A stretch of DNA of 37,159 nt from Pseudomonas sp. (GTDB taxonomy: Bacteria > Pseudomonadota > Gammaproteobacteria > Pseudomonadales > Pseudomonadaceae). Made by a program: the position numbers and the translations under genes. Where the stretch lies: contig NZ_JAGIBG010000017.1 in NCBI RefSeq assembly GCF_017744435.1, positions 99,353-136,511 of the forward strand. The letters run 5' to 3'. This document shows positions 15,120-23,565 of the stretch, in pieces (position 1 is the stretch's first letter; every line of letters begins with the position of its first letter). The notes under the pieces are model-generated. The model was given only the letters and a program-made list of their open reading frames with translations, did no database searches and was not told the origin of the DNA.

Positions 15120-15892
15120 GCCAACCCGGCAAACACCTTGTCGGTATACAGCTCGTTGCGGTTCTGGAAGATGTACCAGCCCAGCCCGCCCTTGCCGCTG
15201 CTGGCGCCGAACACCAGTTCGGCAGCGATCAACGTGCGCCAGGCGAACGCCCAGCCGATCTTCAGCCCCGAGAGGATCGACGGCAACGCCGCCGGCACCA
15301 GGATGTGCAGGACCAGGCGCAGCCCTTTCAGGCCGTAATTGCGCCCGGCCATGCGCAGGGTTTCCGACACCCCGAGAAAGCCCGCATAGGTATTCAGCGC
15401 CAGCGCCCACAGCACCGAATGCACCAGCACGAAGATCAGGCTGTTGTCACCCAGCCCGAACCACAACAACGCCAGCGGCAGCAGGGCAATCGCCGGCAAC
15501 GGGTTGAACATCGAAGTCAGGGTACCCAGCAGATCACGCCCGAGCTGGGTCGACACCGCCAGGCTGGTCAGGCCGAAGGCCAGCACGATGCCCAGCAGGT
15601 AACCCTTGAGCAGAATCACCAGCGACACGCCGACCTTGGCCGGCAGTTCACCACTGAGCAGGCCGTCCCAGAGCGCGGCGGCGGTCTGCAGAAAGGTTGG
15701 CAGCAGCAGGTCGTTGCCCTGGTAGCGGGCGATCGCTTCCCACAAGGCGGCGACTACCACCAGGATCACGGCCTTGCGCAGCCAGCCGTGCTGCCACAGG
15801 CGCTGGGCCAACGGTAGATTGCGTTCCACAGGCACACTGAGCAAAGGCTCCAGCTGCACCTCGTATTCCTGGCGCACAGGTGTAGGGGTCAT
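15029..15892 (-). CDS. ABC transporter permease, TauC/SsuC-like
   Basis: Inner-membrane permease (287 residues) of a NitT/TauT-type importer. About six membrane helices span residues 40-270, and the EAA-like coupling motif is visible as ETLRMAGRNYGLKGLRLVLHILVPAALPSI (about 183-212). The fold and size match TauC and SsuC. It is the last gene of the operon, 14 nt after the ATPase gene. Its final 30 codons are duplicated on the other side of the T6SS island (12378-12468). Substrate is likely a sulfonate or sulfate ester given the dioxygenase in the operon, but this is inference. Confidence 0.9.
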   Translation of the reverse strand: MTPTPVRQEYEVQLEPLLSVPVERNLPLAQRLWQHGWLRKAVILVVVAALWEAIARYQGNDLLLPTFLQTAAALWDGLLSGELPAKVGVSLVILLKGYLLGIVLAFGLTSLAVSTQLGRDLLGTLTSMFNPLPAIALLPLALLWFGLGDNSLIFVLVHSVLWALALNTYAGFLGVSETLRMAGRNYGLKGLRLVLHILVPAALPSILSGLKIGWAFAWRTLIAAELVFGASSGKGGLGWYIFQNRNELYTDKVFAGLAVVILIGLLVEGLVFNTLERLTVRRWGMQR

Positions 15893-15906
15893 GGCTGAAG
15901 CTCCTG

Positions 15907-16770
15907 TCAGTAGGCGATGCGAATGTCGTTGAAGCCCAGGTCATCGGCCGGCTCGGGGGCTTCGGCCTGTTCGAACAGCAAGCGATGGATACGCCGCGCA
16001 CTGGCCTGGAAGTCTGCAGCGCCGAGGCTGCCGAGGTCGTACTGGTGGCTGTGCACCTCGGCCCGGACCCGGCCCGGATGGGGCGACAACAGCAGGATGC
16101 GGTTGCCGACCACCAGCGCCTCCTCGATGGAGTGGGTGACGAACAACAAGGTGAAGCGCACTTCCTCCCACAGCAGCAGCAGTTCTTCCTGCATCTTGCG
16201 CCGGGTCAGCGCATCGAGCGCGGCGAACGGCTCGTCCATCAGCAAGATCTTCGGCTGAGTCGCCAGCGCCCGGGCGATTGCCACGCGGGCCTTCATCCCA
16301 CCCGACAACATGTGCGGATAGACATCGGCAAAGGCGGCCAGGCCGACCTTGTCCAGGTAATGCAGGGCTCGTTCCTCGGCCTCGGCGCGCTTGAGCTGGC
16401 CAGACACCAGCAGCGGGAACATGACGTTCTCTTTCACCGTTTTCCACGGCGGCAGCTGGTCGAATTCCTGGAACACCACGATGCGGTCAGGGCCAGGGCC
16501 ATTGACCGGCTGGCCCTGCAACAGGATCTGCCCTTCCCGGGGGGCGATGAAACCGGCCACGGCCTTGAGCAAGGTGGACTTGCCGCAACCCGAGGGACCA
16601 AGCAAAACGAAACGGTCGGCACGGTCGACTTCGAAGCTGACCTGGTGAGTGGCCCGCACCACGCGCTGCGCGGTGCGGTATTCGAGGCTCAGGTTGTCCA
16701 CCTGGAGCAGCGGCGGTGTAGCGACACGGCTCAGGTTGCTGGCCGTGTGGCCTGGCAAAGGGGCGGTCAT
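15907..16770 (-). CDS. ABC transporter ATP-binding protein, TauB/SsuB-like
   Basis: ATPase (287 residues) of the importer. It has Walker A GPSGCGKST (about 58-66), Q-loop VFQEFDQLPPWKTV (about 100), the signature LSGGMKARV (about 155-163) and Walker B ILLMDEPFAALD (about 175-186), followed by the switch His in VTHSIEEAL. The sequence style (QEFDQLPPWKTVKENV) is that of the nitrate/sulfonate/taurine ATPase family. Gap of 6 nt from the substrate-binding protein gene. Cytoplasmic, bound to the permease. Confidence 0.93.
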   Translation of the reverse strand: MTAPLPGHTASNLSRVATPPLLQVDNLSLEYRTAQRVVRATHQVSFEVDRADRFVLLGPSGCGKSTLLKAVAGFIAPREGQILLQGQPVNGPGPDRIVVFQEFDQLPPWKTVKENVMFPLLVSGQLKRAEAEERALHYLDKVGLAAFADVYPHMLSGGMKARVAIARALATQPKILLMDEPFAALDALTRRKMQEELLLLWEEVRFTLLFVTHSIEEALVVGNRILLLSPHPGRVRAEVHSHQYDLGSLGAADFQASARRIHRLLFEQAEAPEPADDLGFNDIRIAY

Positions 16771-16776
16771 GGTCGG

Positions 16777-17796
16777 TCAGCTCCCCTGCAGCGGGCGTTC
16801 ATCCTGGAAGAAGTAGTCCTTCCACGATTCCGGCTTGTGCTTGATGGCGCCTACCCGATACAGGAACTCGGCCAGCTTGTAGGTGTTCTTCGGCGTGACG
16901 GTGAACTCGTACTCCGGGTTGTCGATCAGCTTGATCAGCGTGTCGCGGTCGATCTTGGCCTTGGTCACGCGGATGTAGGTATCTGCTGCAGCGGCCTTGT
17001 CCTTCTGGGCAAAGTCCGCCGCCTCGGCCAGGGCGTCGACGAAGGCCTTGTAGGTCTTGGGGTTGTCGTTGCGGAATTTCTCGGTGGCGAACAACAGGGT
17101 CGGCGAGTTGGGGCCGAGCAGGTCATAGCTGTCGAGCACCACGTGCACGTCCTTGTTGGCCAGCACCTGGTCCTGGAACGGTGGGTTGGAGAAGTGCCCG
17201 TTCAGCTCGGTGCCGCCGGCCAGCAGCGCGGCGGTGGCATCCGGGTGCGGCACGGCCAGGGTGTACTTGTCGAGGCGGTTGTACTCCTTGTCGCCCCACT
17301 GCTGGGCGGCGGCGTACTGCAGGAAGCGCGACTGCACCGACACACCCACCGCAGGTACGGCGATGCGGTCCTTGTCGGAAATGTCGGCGATGGTCTTCAC
17401 GTTCGGGTTGCTGCTGACCAGGTAGTACGGGAAGTTGCCCAGTGAAGCCACGGCCTTGACGTTCTGCCGGTCCTTGGTGCGGTCCCACACGGTCAGCAGC
17501 GGGCCGACCCCGGCACCGGCGATGTCCACCGAACCGGACAGCAGCGCGTCGTTGATCGCCGAGCCGCCGGACAGCTGGGCCCAGTCAACCTCGATGTCGA
17601 TGCCCTGCTGCTTGCCATGCTTCTCGATCAGGTGCTGGTCACGCACCACGTTGAGCAGCAGGTAGACGATACCGAACTGCTCGGCGATGCGGATCTTGCC
17701 TTCGGCGTGCGCCACGGCGGGGGCCGCCAGGCTGCCGACAACCAGGCTGGCGCCCAGGCCGATGCTTGCCGCCAGGCGGCTGATGGATTTGCGCAT
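16777..17796 (-). CDS. ABC transporter substrate-binding protein, TauA/SsuA-like
   Basis: Periplasmic binding protein (339 residues). The N-terminal signal peptide (MRKSISRLAASIGLGASL..., cleavage after about residue 30, AHA|EG) leads into a two-lobed periplasmic fold: KIRIAEQFGIVYLLLNV and DIAGAGVGPLLTVWDRTK match the first strand and hinge region of the NMT1/SsuA-type family. The start at 17796 has a good SD (GAGGAA); in-frame codons further upstream would destroy the signal peptide. It lies 17 nt after the dioxygenase gene. Ligand unknown; a sulfonate-type compound is likely from context. Confidence 0.92.
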   Translation of the reverse strand: MRKSISRLAASIGLGASLVVGSLAAPAVAHAEGKIRIAEQFGIVYLLLNVVRDQHLIEKHGKQQGIDIEVDWAQLSGGSAINDALLSGSVDIAGAGVGPLLTVWDRTKDRQNVKAVASLGNFPYYLVSSNPNVKTIADISDKDRIAVPAVGVSVQSRFLQYAAAQQWGDKEYNRLDKYTLAVPHPDATAALLAGGTELNGHFSNPPFQDQVLANKDVHVVLDSYDLLGPNSPTLLFATEKFRNDNPKTYKAFVDALAEAADFAQKDKAAAADTYIRVTKAKIDRDTLIKLIDNPEYEFTVTPKNTYKLAEFLYRVGAIKHKPESWKDYFFQDERPLQGS

Positions 17797-17813
17797 GATG
17801 AATTCCTCAGTCG

Positions 17814-18713
17814 TCAGAACGGGGCATCGCCCTGGATGGTGGTGCGGAACAGCTTGCGGCGCAGGTGCGCGGGGCAACCAGTGGCCAGGTGGATCAGCGA
17901 ACGGTTGTCCCAGAACACCAGGTCGTGGGGCTGCCACTGGTGGCGATAGATGTTCTGCTCGAGCACGCTCAGCGCATACAACTGCTGCAGCACGTCGCGG
18001 CTTTCATCAGTCGGCAGGCCGACGATGCGGGTGGTGAAGCCTTCGCTGACGAACAGCGCCTTGCGGCCGTTTTCCGGGTGGGTACGCACCACCGGGTGGA
18101 TGACTTCCTTGACCTGCGCCAGCTGCTCGGCGGTGAGGGTCGGGCGCCAGTTGCCCTCGAACTTGGTTTCAGCGTAACGGGCGGTGTAGGAGTGCGCGGC
18201 ACTGCGGCCCTCGACCAGCTTGCGCAGGGCCTCGGGCACGGCGTCCCAGGCTTTGTGCATGTCGGCGAACAGGGTGTCGCCACCTTCGCTGGGCAGCTCC
18301 TGGGCGTGCAACATGGAGCCGAGGCTTGGCAGCTCCTTGTACGACAGGTCCGAGTGCCAGAACTTGCCGGCATCGCCCAGGCCGATGTTCTGCCCGTGTT
18401 CGACGATGTTGGAAACGATCAGGATTTCCGGGTGGCCGGTGAGCAGGAATTGCTTGAGCACATGGATCTGCAGCTCGCCGAAGCTGCGGCTGAAGGCGAT
18501 CTGTTGTTCCGGGCTGATGCGCTGGTCGCGGAACACCAATACATGGTGGTCGAGGTGGGCGCGATGAATTCGGGTGTAATCCTCGGCGGTGACCGGCTTG
18601 GCCAGGTCCAGGCCAATGATCTCGGCGCCGACGGCACCGGAGAACGGGCGGATTTCGAAGGTTTGCGGCTGGGCGCTGTCGTTGGACGACAAGGCGTTCG
18701 AGGCGGCTGGCAT
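17814..18713 (-). CDS. TauD/TfdA family Fe(II)/2-oxoglutarate dioxygenase
   Basis: Non-heme iron dioxygenase (299 residues) that would hydroxylate a substrate next to its sulfur (or similar) group and release sulfite or sulfate. The metal ligands are visible: His120 and Asp122 in FWHSDLS, and His275 in SLIHLAT; Arg290 (KLFRTT) sits 15 residues after, as expected for the 2-oxoglutarate-binding Arg of TauD. SD GGGAG before the ATG. First gene of the operon with a complete importer, the same arrangement as tauD/atsK-type sulfur-scavenging systems. It is not close to AtsK by the motifs I know. Substrate (taurine, sulfate ester, other) not decided. Probably induced by sulfur starvation. Confidence 0.9.
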   Translation of the reverse strand: MPAASNALSSNDSAQPQTFEIRPFSGAVGAEIIGLDLAKPVTAEDYTRIHRAHLDHHVLVFRDQRISPEQQIAFSRSFGELQIHVLKQFLLTGHPEILIVSNIVEHGQNIGLGDAGKFWHSDLSYKELPSLGSMLHAQELPSEGGDTLFADMHKAWDAVPEALRKLVEGRSAAHSYTARYAETKFEGNWRPTLTAEQLAQVKEVIHPVVRTHPENGRKALFVSEGFTTRIVGLPTDESRDVLQQLYALSVLEQNIYRHQWQPHDLVFWDNRSLIHLATGCPAHLRRKLFRTTIQGDAPF

Positions 18714-18835
18714 GTTTCACTCCCACGCAGTGCGCGACGTCAATGCCGCGCAACGATCAGAAACGCACGGGGATTACCCGTGTGGGTTCAAGTCGTGCGG
18801 CGCATCGATTGGTCGACGGGTACGCAGTGAGAGCG

Positions 18836-18864
18836 ACTATAAAGGCATAAGAAAAATAATTTAA
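18836..18864 (-). promoter_or_regulatory. Weak promoter candidate of the tauD-like operon
   Basis: Minus strand: TATAGT (18836-18841), 5 of 6 consensus, with a poor TTAAAT at -35 position (18859-18864), 17 nt spacing. The region is AT-rich. A weak -35 is what an activator-dependent (CysB-type) sulfur-starvation promoter would look like. Confidence 0.35.
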
Positions 18865-18884
18865 ATACCGTTAGAGCATAACCA

Positions 18885-18900
18885 TATGAACCGGTTCATA
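18885..18900. promoter_or_regulatory. Perfect 16-bp palindrome upstream of the tauD-like operon
   Basis: TATGAACCGGTTCATA is a perfect inverted repeat with 8-bp half-sites, centred about 180 nt upstream of the dioxygenase start and about 20 nt upstream of the candidate -35 (minus strand). Symmetry and size fit an operator of a dimeric repressor or activator; the protein is not encoded here. Confidence 0.5.
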
Positions 18901-18908
18901 CGTTGCAA

Positions 18909-18927
18909 AGGGGCGCCGGGCGCCCCT
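18909..18927 (-). terminator. Hairpin at the end of the bcs operon
   Basis: A 19-nt GC-rich perfect palindrome-like stem (AGGGGCG / CGCCCCT, 5-nt loop) overlaps the bcsC stop codon by a single base pair and is followed on the minus strand by TTTGC. U-tract is short, so strength is uncertain. Confidence 0.55.
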
Positions 18928-21900
18928 CAACGCCACTCGCTGTAAGGCTCCAGCGAAGTGACCGGCAGGGCCAGGTTGCCGCGCCACGGTTCGAACAGGT
19001 AACGCACGTAGAACAGGGCATGGCTGGGCGCATAGTCTTTGCTGTGCTGCCAGTCGAAGCCACCGCCCAGCGCCCAGCGATCGTTCAGGCGCCGCTCAAA
19101 GGCACCATGCAGGCGGTAGCCCACGCCGGTACTGCTGCTGGCGTCGGTGGTCGCATCGATGTTGGTCCCACTGATGCCCGAGGAAGCGATAGCAAAGTGA
19201 TCAAGTATCTTGCGATTGACGCTTGAGTCCGGGTACAGACTAGTGCTGCCACTGTGGGAACGGGACCAACTGACCGAGCCCTCCAACAGGAATGACCAAT
19301 CATAATTACGCCAGGCATAACTGACCGGCACCCCGATCGAGTCGTAGCGCTCAGGGCTGTAGTACCCACCTTGCCCCAGGCTGTAACCCCCAAGGTCCTT
19401 GTCATAATTCCAGTGCATCACGGTGAGGCCAACGCGCATGCGCTCGTCCGCCCGTTCAATTGCCCTGAAGTAATACCCCGCCATGGCGCGGGTACGCTGG
19501 TTGTCGGCGACGTTCTCACCGTATAGCCAGTGATGCCCCAGGCTGGCCCAGACACCGTAATCACCACCTTGATCCCAACTCAGGCCTAGCGTGGCCCCGT
19601 TAGCTGTCACACCGCCCCAGCGGATACCCGTGTTGGGGTCGCGGGTGCCTGCAAACGAAAGTAGCGAGTTGCTCATTGGTCGGCGCGAGGCAGCCAGGGA
19701 CCAGCCGACTTGCCCAAGGTCACCGTTGAGGATTGCACCGCCGAGCCAGTTGTTGACCTCAAAGCCTTGGGTAGTGCCCAGGTCGAAGCCCCAACGTTCA
19801 TTTTGCCATCCTGTTGCCAGCACACTGCCGTTGGCGGTTTGCGAACCGCCTGAGCATCCGTGTGTCACTGAACCACCTGCACCGTCGGTGGAGGTGAATT
19901 GGCAAGAACCAAAATCTTCCCTGTTTTCGCCGTCCGTCAGATCAAACGAACCCGCATCCATACCAATGCGCTCGACCCGCGCAAACGCCCTGCCGTCTTC
20001 CCAAGGGGTATCGACATGCAGCAAGGTCGATTGGGTGCTCAGGCGAGAGATGCCGGGCGTGCCGTCGTTCTTGCGCCAGCCGTAGTCATGCATGAGGGTG
20101 ACGCTGGTATTGCGCTGCTGGTACAGCTCATCGACGTCGCTGCGCAGGCTGCGCGCCAGCCAGTCATCGGTGTCTTTTGCACGGCTGGCGAAGGTCATGA
20201 CGCGATCGTCACGCGGCGACGCCTGCGAGCGGCTGATCATCTGCGCATCGGCCATCGCCGCTGCGTACAGATCCAGCGCCCGCTGTGGGTCGTTGGCAGC
20301 CACCAGACGGGCTGCGTCGCGGCGCAGCAACGGGTCGGGCAGCGCCTGCCTGGCAGCAACATGCTCCAGCAGCCGGGCCGCTTTTTCCTTCTCGCCCAGG
20401 GCAACCAACACTTCAGCATAACGGCGCTGGGCATCGCTCTGCTCATCGGTCAGCTGCAGCGGTTGCGCATCCAGCGCCTGGCGCACACGGGCCAGGTCGC
20501 CTTCGGCAATCCAGCTCTCCATCACGCCCAGGCGGGCCTCCGCACGCTGCGGCTGAACCTGCAGCACGCGCTGGTAGTAACCCAGCGCCTTTTGATGATC
20601 GCCCCGCTGTGCCGCCCAGTCCGCCATCAGCAGCAGGTCGTCCGGGTCACCCTCGCCCTGGGCCAGGCCGGCTTCCAGCACGGCGCTGGCCTCGTCGGTA
20701 CGGCCCTGGTCCTGCAGGCGCTGGGCCTGGGCCAGGGTCATGCGCCGACGCACGCGTTTGTCGAGGGTACGCATGTCGTCGGTCCAGGCGCCTTGCGGCA
20801 CGGCGCGCAGGGTGTCCTGGACCTGTGCATCACGGTCGCTGGACTCCAGGTACAGGCCATGGGCGTAACGCGTGGCAGGGTCGGCGGGTTGGCGCTGCAA
20901 TACGCGGGTGAATGCGGCGTCGGCCTCAGCGTTACGGCCCTGTTGGCGCAGGCTGTTGGCCAGCTGGTAGGCCAGCCAGGGCTCATCGGGTGACAACTCG
21001 GCAGCCTGCCCCAGCAACCGGCTGGCGGTCGCCCAATCCTGCCGTTGCACGGCGGCATCAGCCTGCTCGCGCAGGCGGCCAAGCGCCAGACTGCGGCGCA
21101 GGCTGGCGAACTGGGCCTGTTGGGCCGCAGGCAGGCTGCTCAGATACGCTTCGGCCTTGTCTGTCGACTGCGCCTGATAGATCCGCATCAGGCCGCGCAC
21201 CGCGCTTTCATTGCCCGGTACCTTGCGCTGCACCTGCAGGTATTGCCGCTCGGCACTGGCCAGGTCGCCTTCGGCGAACGCCACATCGGCCAGCCCCAGC
21301 ATGGCGAACTCGTCGTCAGGGCGCTGCTGGCGCGCCTGCTGGTAGAGCGAACGGGCAGTGCGCAGGTCTTGTTTTTCCAGCGCGCTGTCGGCCCGCTGCA
21401 GCATCCCCCAGTACTGGCTGGAGGCTTCAAGGTCTTTCCATTTACTCATCAGGCGGGTGTTCTGCTCGATGGTAACGGCCTGGTGGAATGCCGCGTTGGC
21501 TTCCCCATAACGGCGCTGACGCATCAGCGCAACGCCGAGCGCGCCGTGCAGGCTGGCATCATCGGCATAGCGACGCAGGGCCAGGCGCAGCTGCGCTTCG
21601 GCCTGGACGTTGCGGTCCTGGTCGAGCAAGGCCTTGCCACGCTGCCCGGCCTGCCAGGCCGGGTCGGCCACCAGGGTGCGTTGCTGCTTGAGGTTGTCAC
21701 TGGCCAGCGGCAACAGCGGCGACGCCGGATAACGCTGGACGAATGCCTGCCAGGCAGCGACGCTGCTGGCACTCACCGGTTGCTCGGACAGGTAGTCGAA
21801 CTCGCGCTGCGCGGCGGCATCGCGTGCCGTCGGGTCGCGCGACAACTGGTCGAGGATGGCCAGGGCTTCACTGTCGCGGTCCTCGCTGAACAGCCAGGCA

Positions 21901-22463
21901 GCCAAGGTCTGGCGCAGGCCGACATTGCCCGGGTACTGGCGATCCAGCTGCTGCAACTGGCGGATCGCTTCCGGCCGCTGGCCGGCCAGGTTGCCGCGCA
22001 CACGCCAGTAGTCCAGGGCCAGGTCCAGGCTGGGCGGTTCGCCGCCAAACAACTGGTCATAGGCGACCAAGGCCTCGTCGTAGCGCCCGGTCACCGCCAT
22101 CAAGCGCGCCTGCTGCAGGCGCTGCGCCTGCTCCGGCTGCTGCAGCGCCATCAGCCGTCGGGCTTGCCGATCCTGAAGGCTGCCGGGCGCCAGTTCGCTG
22201 ATGCTTGCACGCAGTTGTTCAGCTTCTGCAGGTTTCTGCTCGCGCAGCGCCAGGCTCAAGGCAGCCAGCAAGGCATCAGGGTTGCGCGGTTCCAACAGGC
22301 GCAACCTGGCCAGTGCGTCGTGAATCAGGTCGTCGCGGTGCAACGCCTCGCCAATACGCACCTGCTCCAGCAGCCATTGGCGCTGTTCATCGCGGTCTTT
22401 CGGTTGCGCGGCCACGGCACAGGACAAAGCGGTCAGCGTCAGCACGCCGATCATTCGGAACAT
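18927..22463 (-). CDS. bcsC: Cellulose synthase subunit C: TPR periplasmic scaffold and outer-membrane porin
   Basis: Exports the glucan chain across the outer membrane. The 1178-residue protein has a signal peptide (VAAQ, about residue 20), about 18 or more TPR-like helical repeats up to about residue 790 (many A..LG.A....G....A units), and a C-terminal 16-strand-type BcsC domain (about 800-1178) rich in aromatic strand ends. The end LEPYSEWR resembles other BcsC proteins. Its ATG overlaps the bcsZ stop by 13 nt, so translation is probably coupled. Length is normal for E. coli-type BcsC. Confidence 0.95.
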   Translation of the reverse strand: MFRMIGVLTLTALSCAVAAQPKDRDEQRQWLLEQVRIGEALHRDDLIHDALARLRLLEPRNPDALLAALSLALREQKPAEAEQLRASISELAPGSLQDRQARRLMALQQPEQAQRLQQARLMAVTGRYDEALVAYDQLFGGEPPSLDLALDYWRVRGNLAGQRPEAIRQLQQLDRQYPGNVGLRQTLAAWLFSEDRDSEALAILDQLSRDPTARDAAAQREFDYLSEQPVSASSVAAWQAFVQRYPASPLLPLASDNLKQQRTLVADPAWQAGQRGKALLDQDRNVQAEAQLRLALRRYADDASLHGALGVALMRQRRYGEANAAFHQAVTIEQNTRLMSKWKDLEASSQYWGMLQRADSALEKQDLRTARSLYQQARQQRPDDEFAMLGLADVAFAEGDLASAERQYLQVQRKVPGNESAVRGLMRIYQAQSTDKAEAYLSSLPAAQQAQFASLRRSLALGRLREQADAAVQRQDWATASRLLGQAAELSPDEPWLAYQLANSLRQQGRNAEADAAFTRVLQRQPADPATRYAHGLYLESSDRDAQVQDTLRAVPQGAWTDDMRTLDKRVRRRMTLAQAQRLQDQGRTDEASAVLEAGLAQGEGDPDDLLLMADWAAQRGDHQKALGYYQRVLQVQPQRAEARLGVMESWIAEGDLARVRQALDAQPLQLTDEQSDAQRRYAEVLVALGEKEKAARLLEHVAARQALPDPLLRRDAARLVAANDPQRALDLYAAAMADAQMISRSQASPRDDRVMTFASRAKDTDDWLARSLRSDVDELYQQRNTSVTLMHDYGWRKNDGTPGISRLSTQSTLLHVDTPWEDGRAFARVERIGMDAGSFDLTDGENREDFGSCQFTSTDGAGGSVTHGCSGGSQTANGSVLATGWQNERWGFDLGTTQGFEVNNWLGGAILNGDLGQVGWSLAASRRPMSNSLLSFAGTRDPNTGIRWGGVTANGATLGLSWDQGGDYGVWASLGHHWLYGENVADNQRTRAMAGYYFRAIERADERMRVGLTVMHWNYDKDLGGYSLGQGGYYSPERYDSIGVPVSYAWRNYDWSFLLEGSVSWSRSHSGSTSLYPDSSVNRKILDHFAIASSGISGTNIDATTDASSSTGVGYRLHGAFERRLNDRWALGGGFDWQHSKDYAPSHALFYVRYLFEPWRGNLALPVTSLEPYSEWR

Positions 22464-23563
22464 GGAACACTCCAGGCGGGCAGCAGGCGACCTTGGTTGT
22501 CGAAGCGATAACGGGCTTGGTCCCAGCCTTGACCGAACAGGGCAAGGACCTGGTTGTAATACGCCTGTGGCTCGGCAGGCTGCTCGCGCAACCTTTTGCG
22601 CTGCGCTTCAAGTGCAGCGTGGCCATCTGCGGCGCTGGCCAGCAGCGGCAACAGCGCTGCAGAAAAGCCCACTGGGCCATGGCCGTTCTGTTTGGCAGTG
22701 CGGGCATCGACGCTCTCCGGCGGCAGGCCGCCCTGGGCCGTGGCAGCGACCATCGGTGCAAAGTGACGCAGCAGCTCGTCGCGCTGCGCTGCACCGTTGG
22801 CCAGCATGCCCAGCCACAGGTACACGCGGATGGCGTCATAGTCCCCGGCACTGCCGTGCTCAGGGTCGGGCTCGATGCCTGCCGCAGGTGTCCACAGCAG
22901 CCAGTCCGGGGCAAAGCCCTTGGGCGATGACTGCAACCAGAGGCGGCGGACGTTGCCGGCCATCTCGCCCCATAGCGGGTCCACCAGGGCAAAGCGGTCG
23001 AACAGTTGCGGCGGCAGGTAGCTGGGGTTCAGGCGCCAGCCATGGTTGTCGTCGAAGCCGTAGTCCGCCGGCAGCAGCATCACACCCAGGCCCGGCAACT
23101 TGCGCACGGTCTGCGCGGCAATGCGCCAGAGCATCTGCGTGCCCAGCCGGGCATACGCCGGCTCATTCCACAGCCGCCCCGCTTCGAGCAGGCTGTAGGC
23201 GATCCACAGGTCGGCATCGCTGGCATTGTTGCTGTCCAGCACCTGCCATTGCTGTTGCTTGCCGCGGCCCCAGAGCCAGGCCGGCAAGTGCCGGGCAAGG
23301 TCGCCTTCGGCGAGGTTGTTGCCGGTCCAGCGCAGCAGGTTGTCGAACGCCTGGCGGTCGTTGCCGACCAGGGCAAAGAACAGCCCATAGCTCTGCCCTT
23401 CGGAGGTGGTGACCAGGCGCTCGTCACTGCGGTCGAGCACCCGGCCATCCGCACTCATCAGGTCGGTCTTGAAACGCTCCCAGGCCGGCCACGGGCAAGC
23501 CGTCGACGCGCTGGCGACAACGGGCATGCACAGCACCAGCAGCGCGGCCAACAGCTGACGCAT
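22451..23563 (-). CDS. bcsZ: Periplasmic endo-beta-1,4-glucanase (GH8)
   Basis: Cleaves cellulose during export and trims tangled chains. The 370-residue protein starts with a signal peptide (MRQLLAALLVLC..., cleavage ASA|ST). The GH8 acid is the Glu of TTSEGQSYG (about residue 54), and the catalytic region continues through ASDADLWIAYSL and the conserved GYDAIRVYLW-type stretch (DYDAIRVYLWL). The upstream in-frame open region (from 23710) overlaps bcsB and has no signal peptide, so the ATG at 23563 is preferred. It begins 2 nt past the bcsB stop. Confidence 0.95.
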   Translation of the reverse strand: MRQLLAALLVLCMPVVASASTACPWPAWERFKTDLMSADGRVLDRSDERLVTTSEGQSYGLFFALVGNDRQAFDNLLRWTGNNLAEGDLARHLPAWLWGRGKQQQWQVLDSNNASDADLWIAYSLLEAGRLWNEPAYARLGTQMLWRIAAQTVRKLPGLGVMLLPADYGFDDNHGWRLNPSYLPPQLFDRFALVDPLWGEMAGNVRRLWLQSSPKGFAPDWLLWTPAAGIEPDPEHGSAGDYDAIRVYLWLGMLANGAAQRDELLRHFAPMVAATAQGGLPPESVDARTAKQNGHGPVGFSAALLPLLASAADGHAALEAQRKRLREQPAEPQAYYNQVLALFGQGWDQARYRFDNQGRLLPAWSVPCSE

Positions 23564-23565
23564 GG

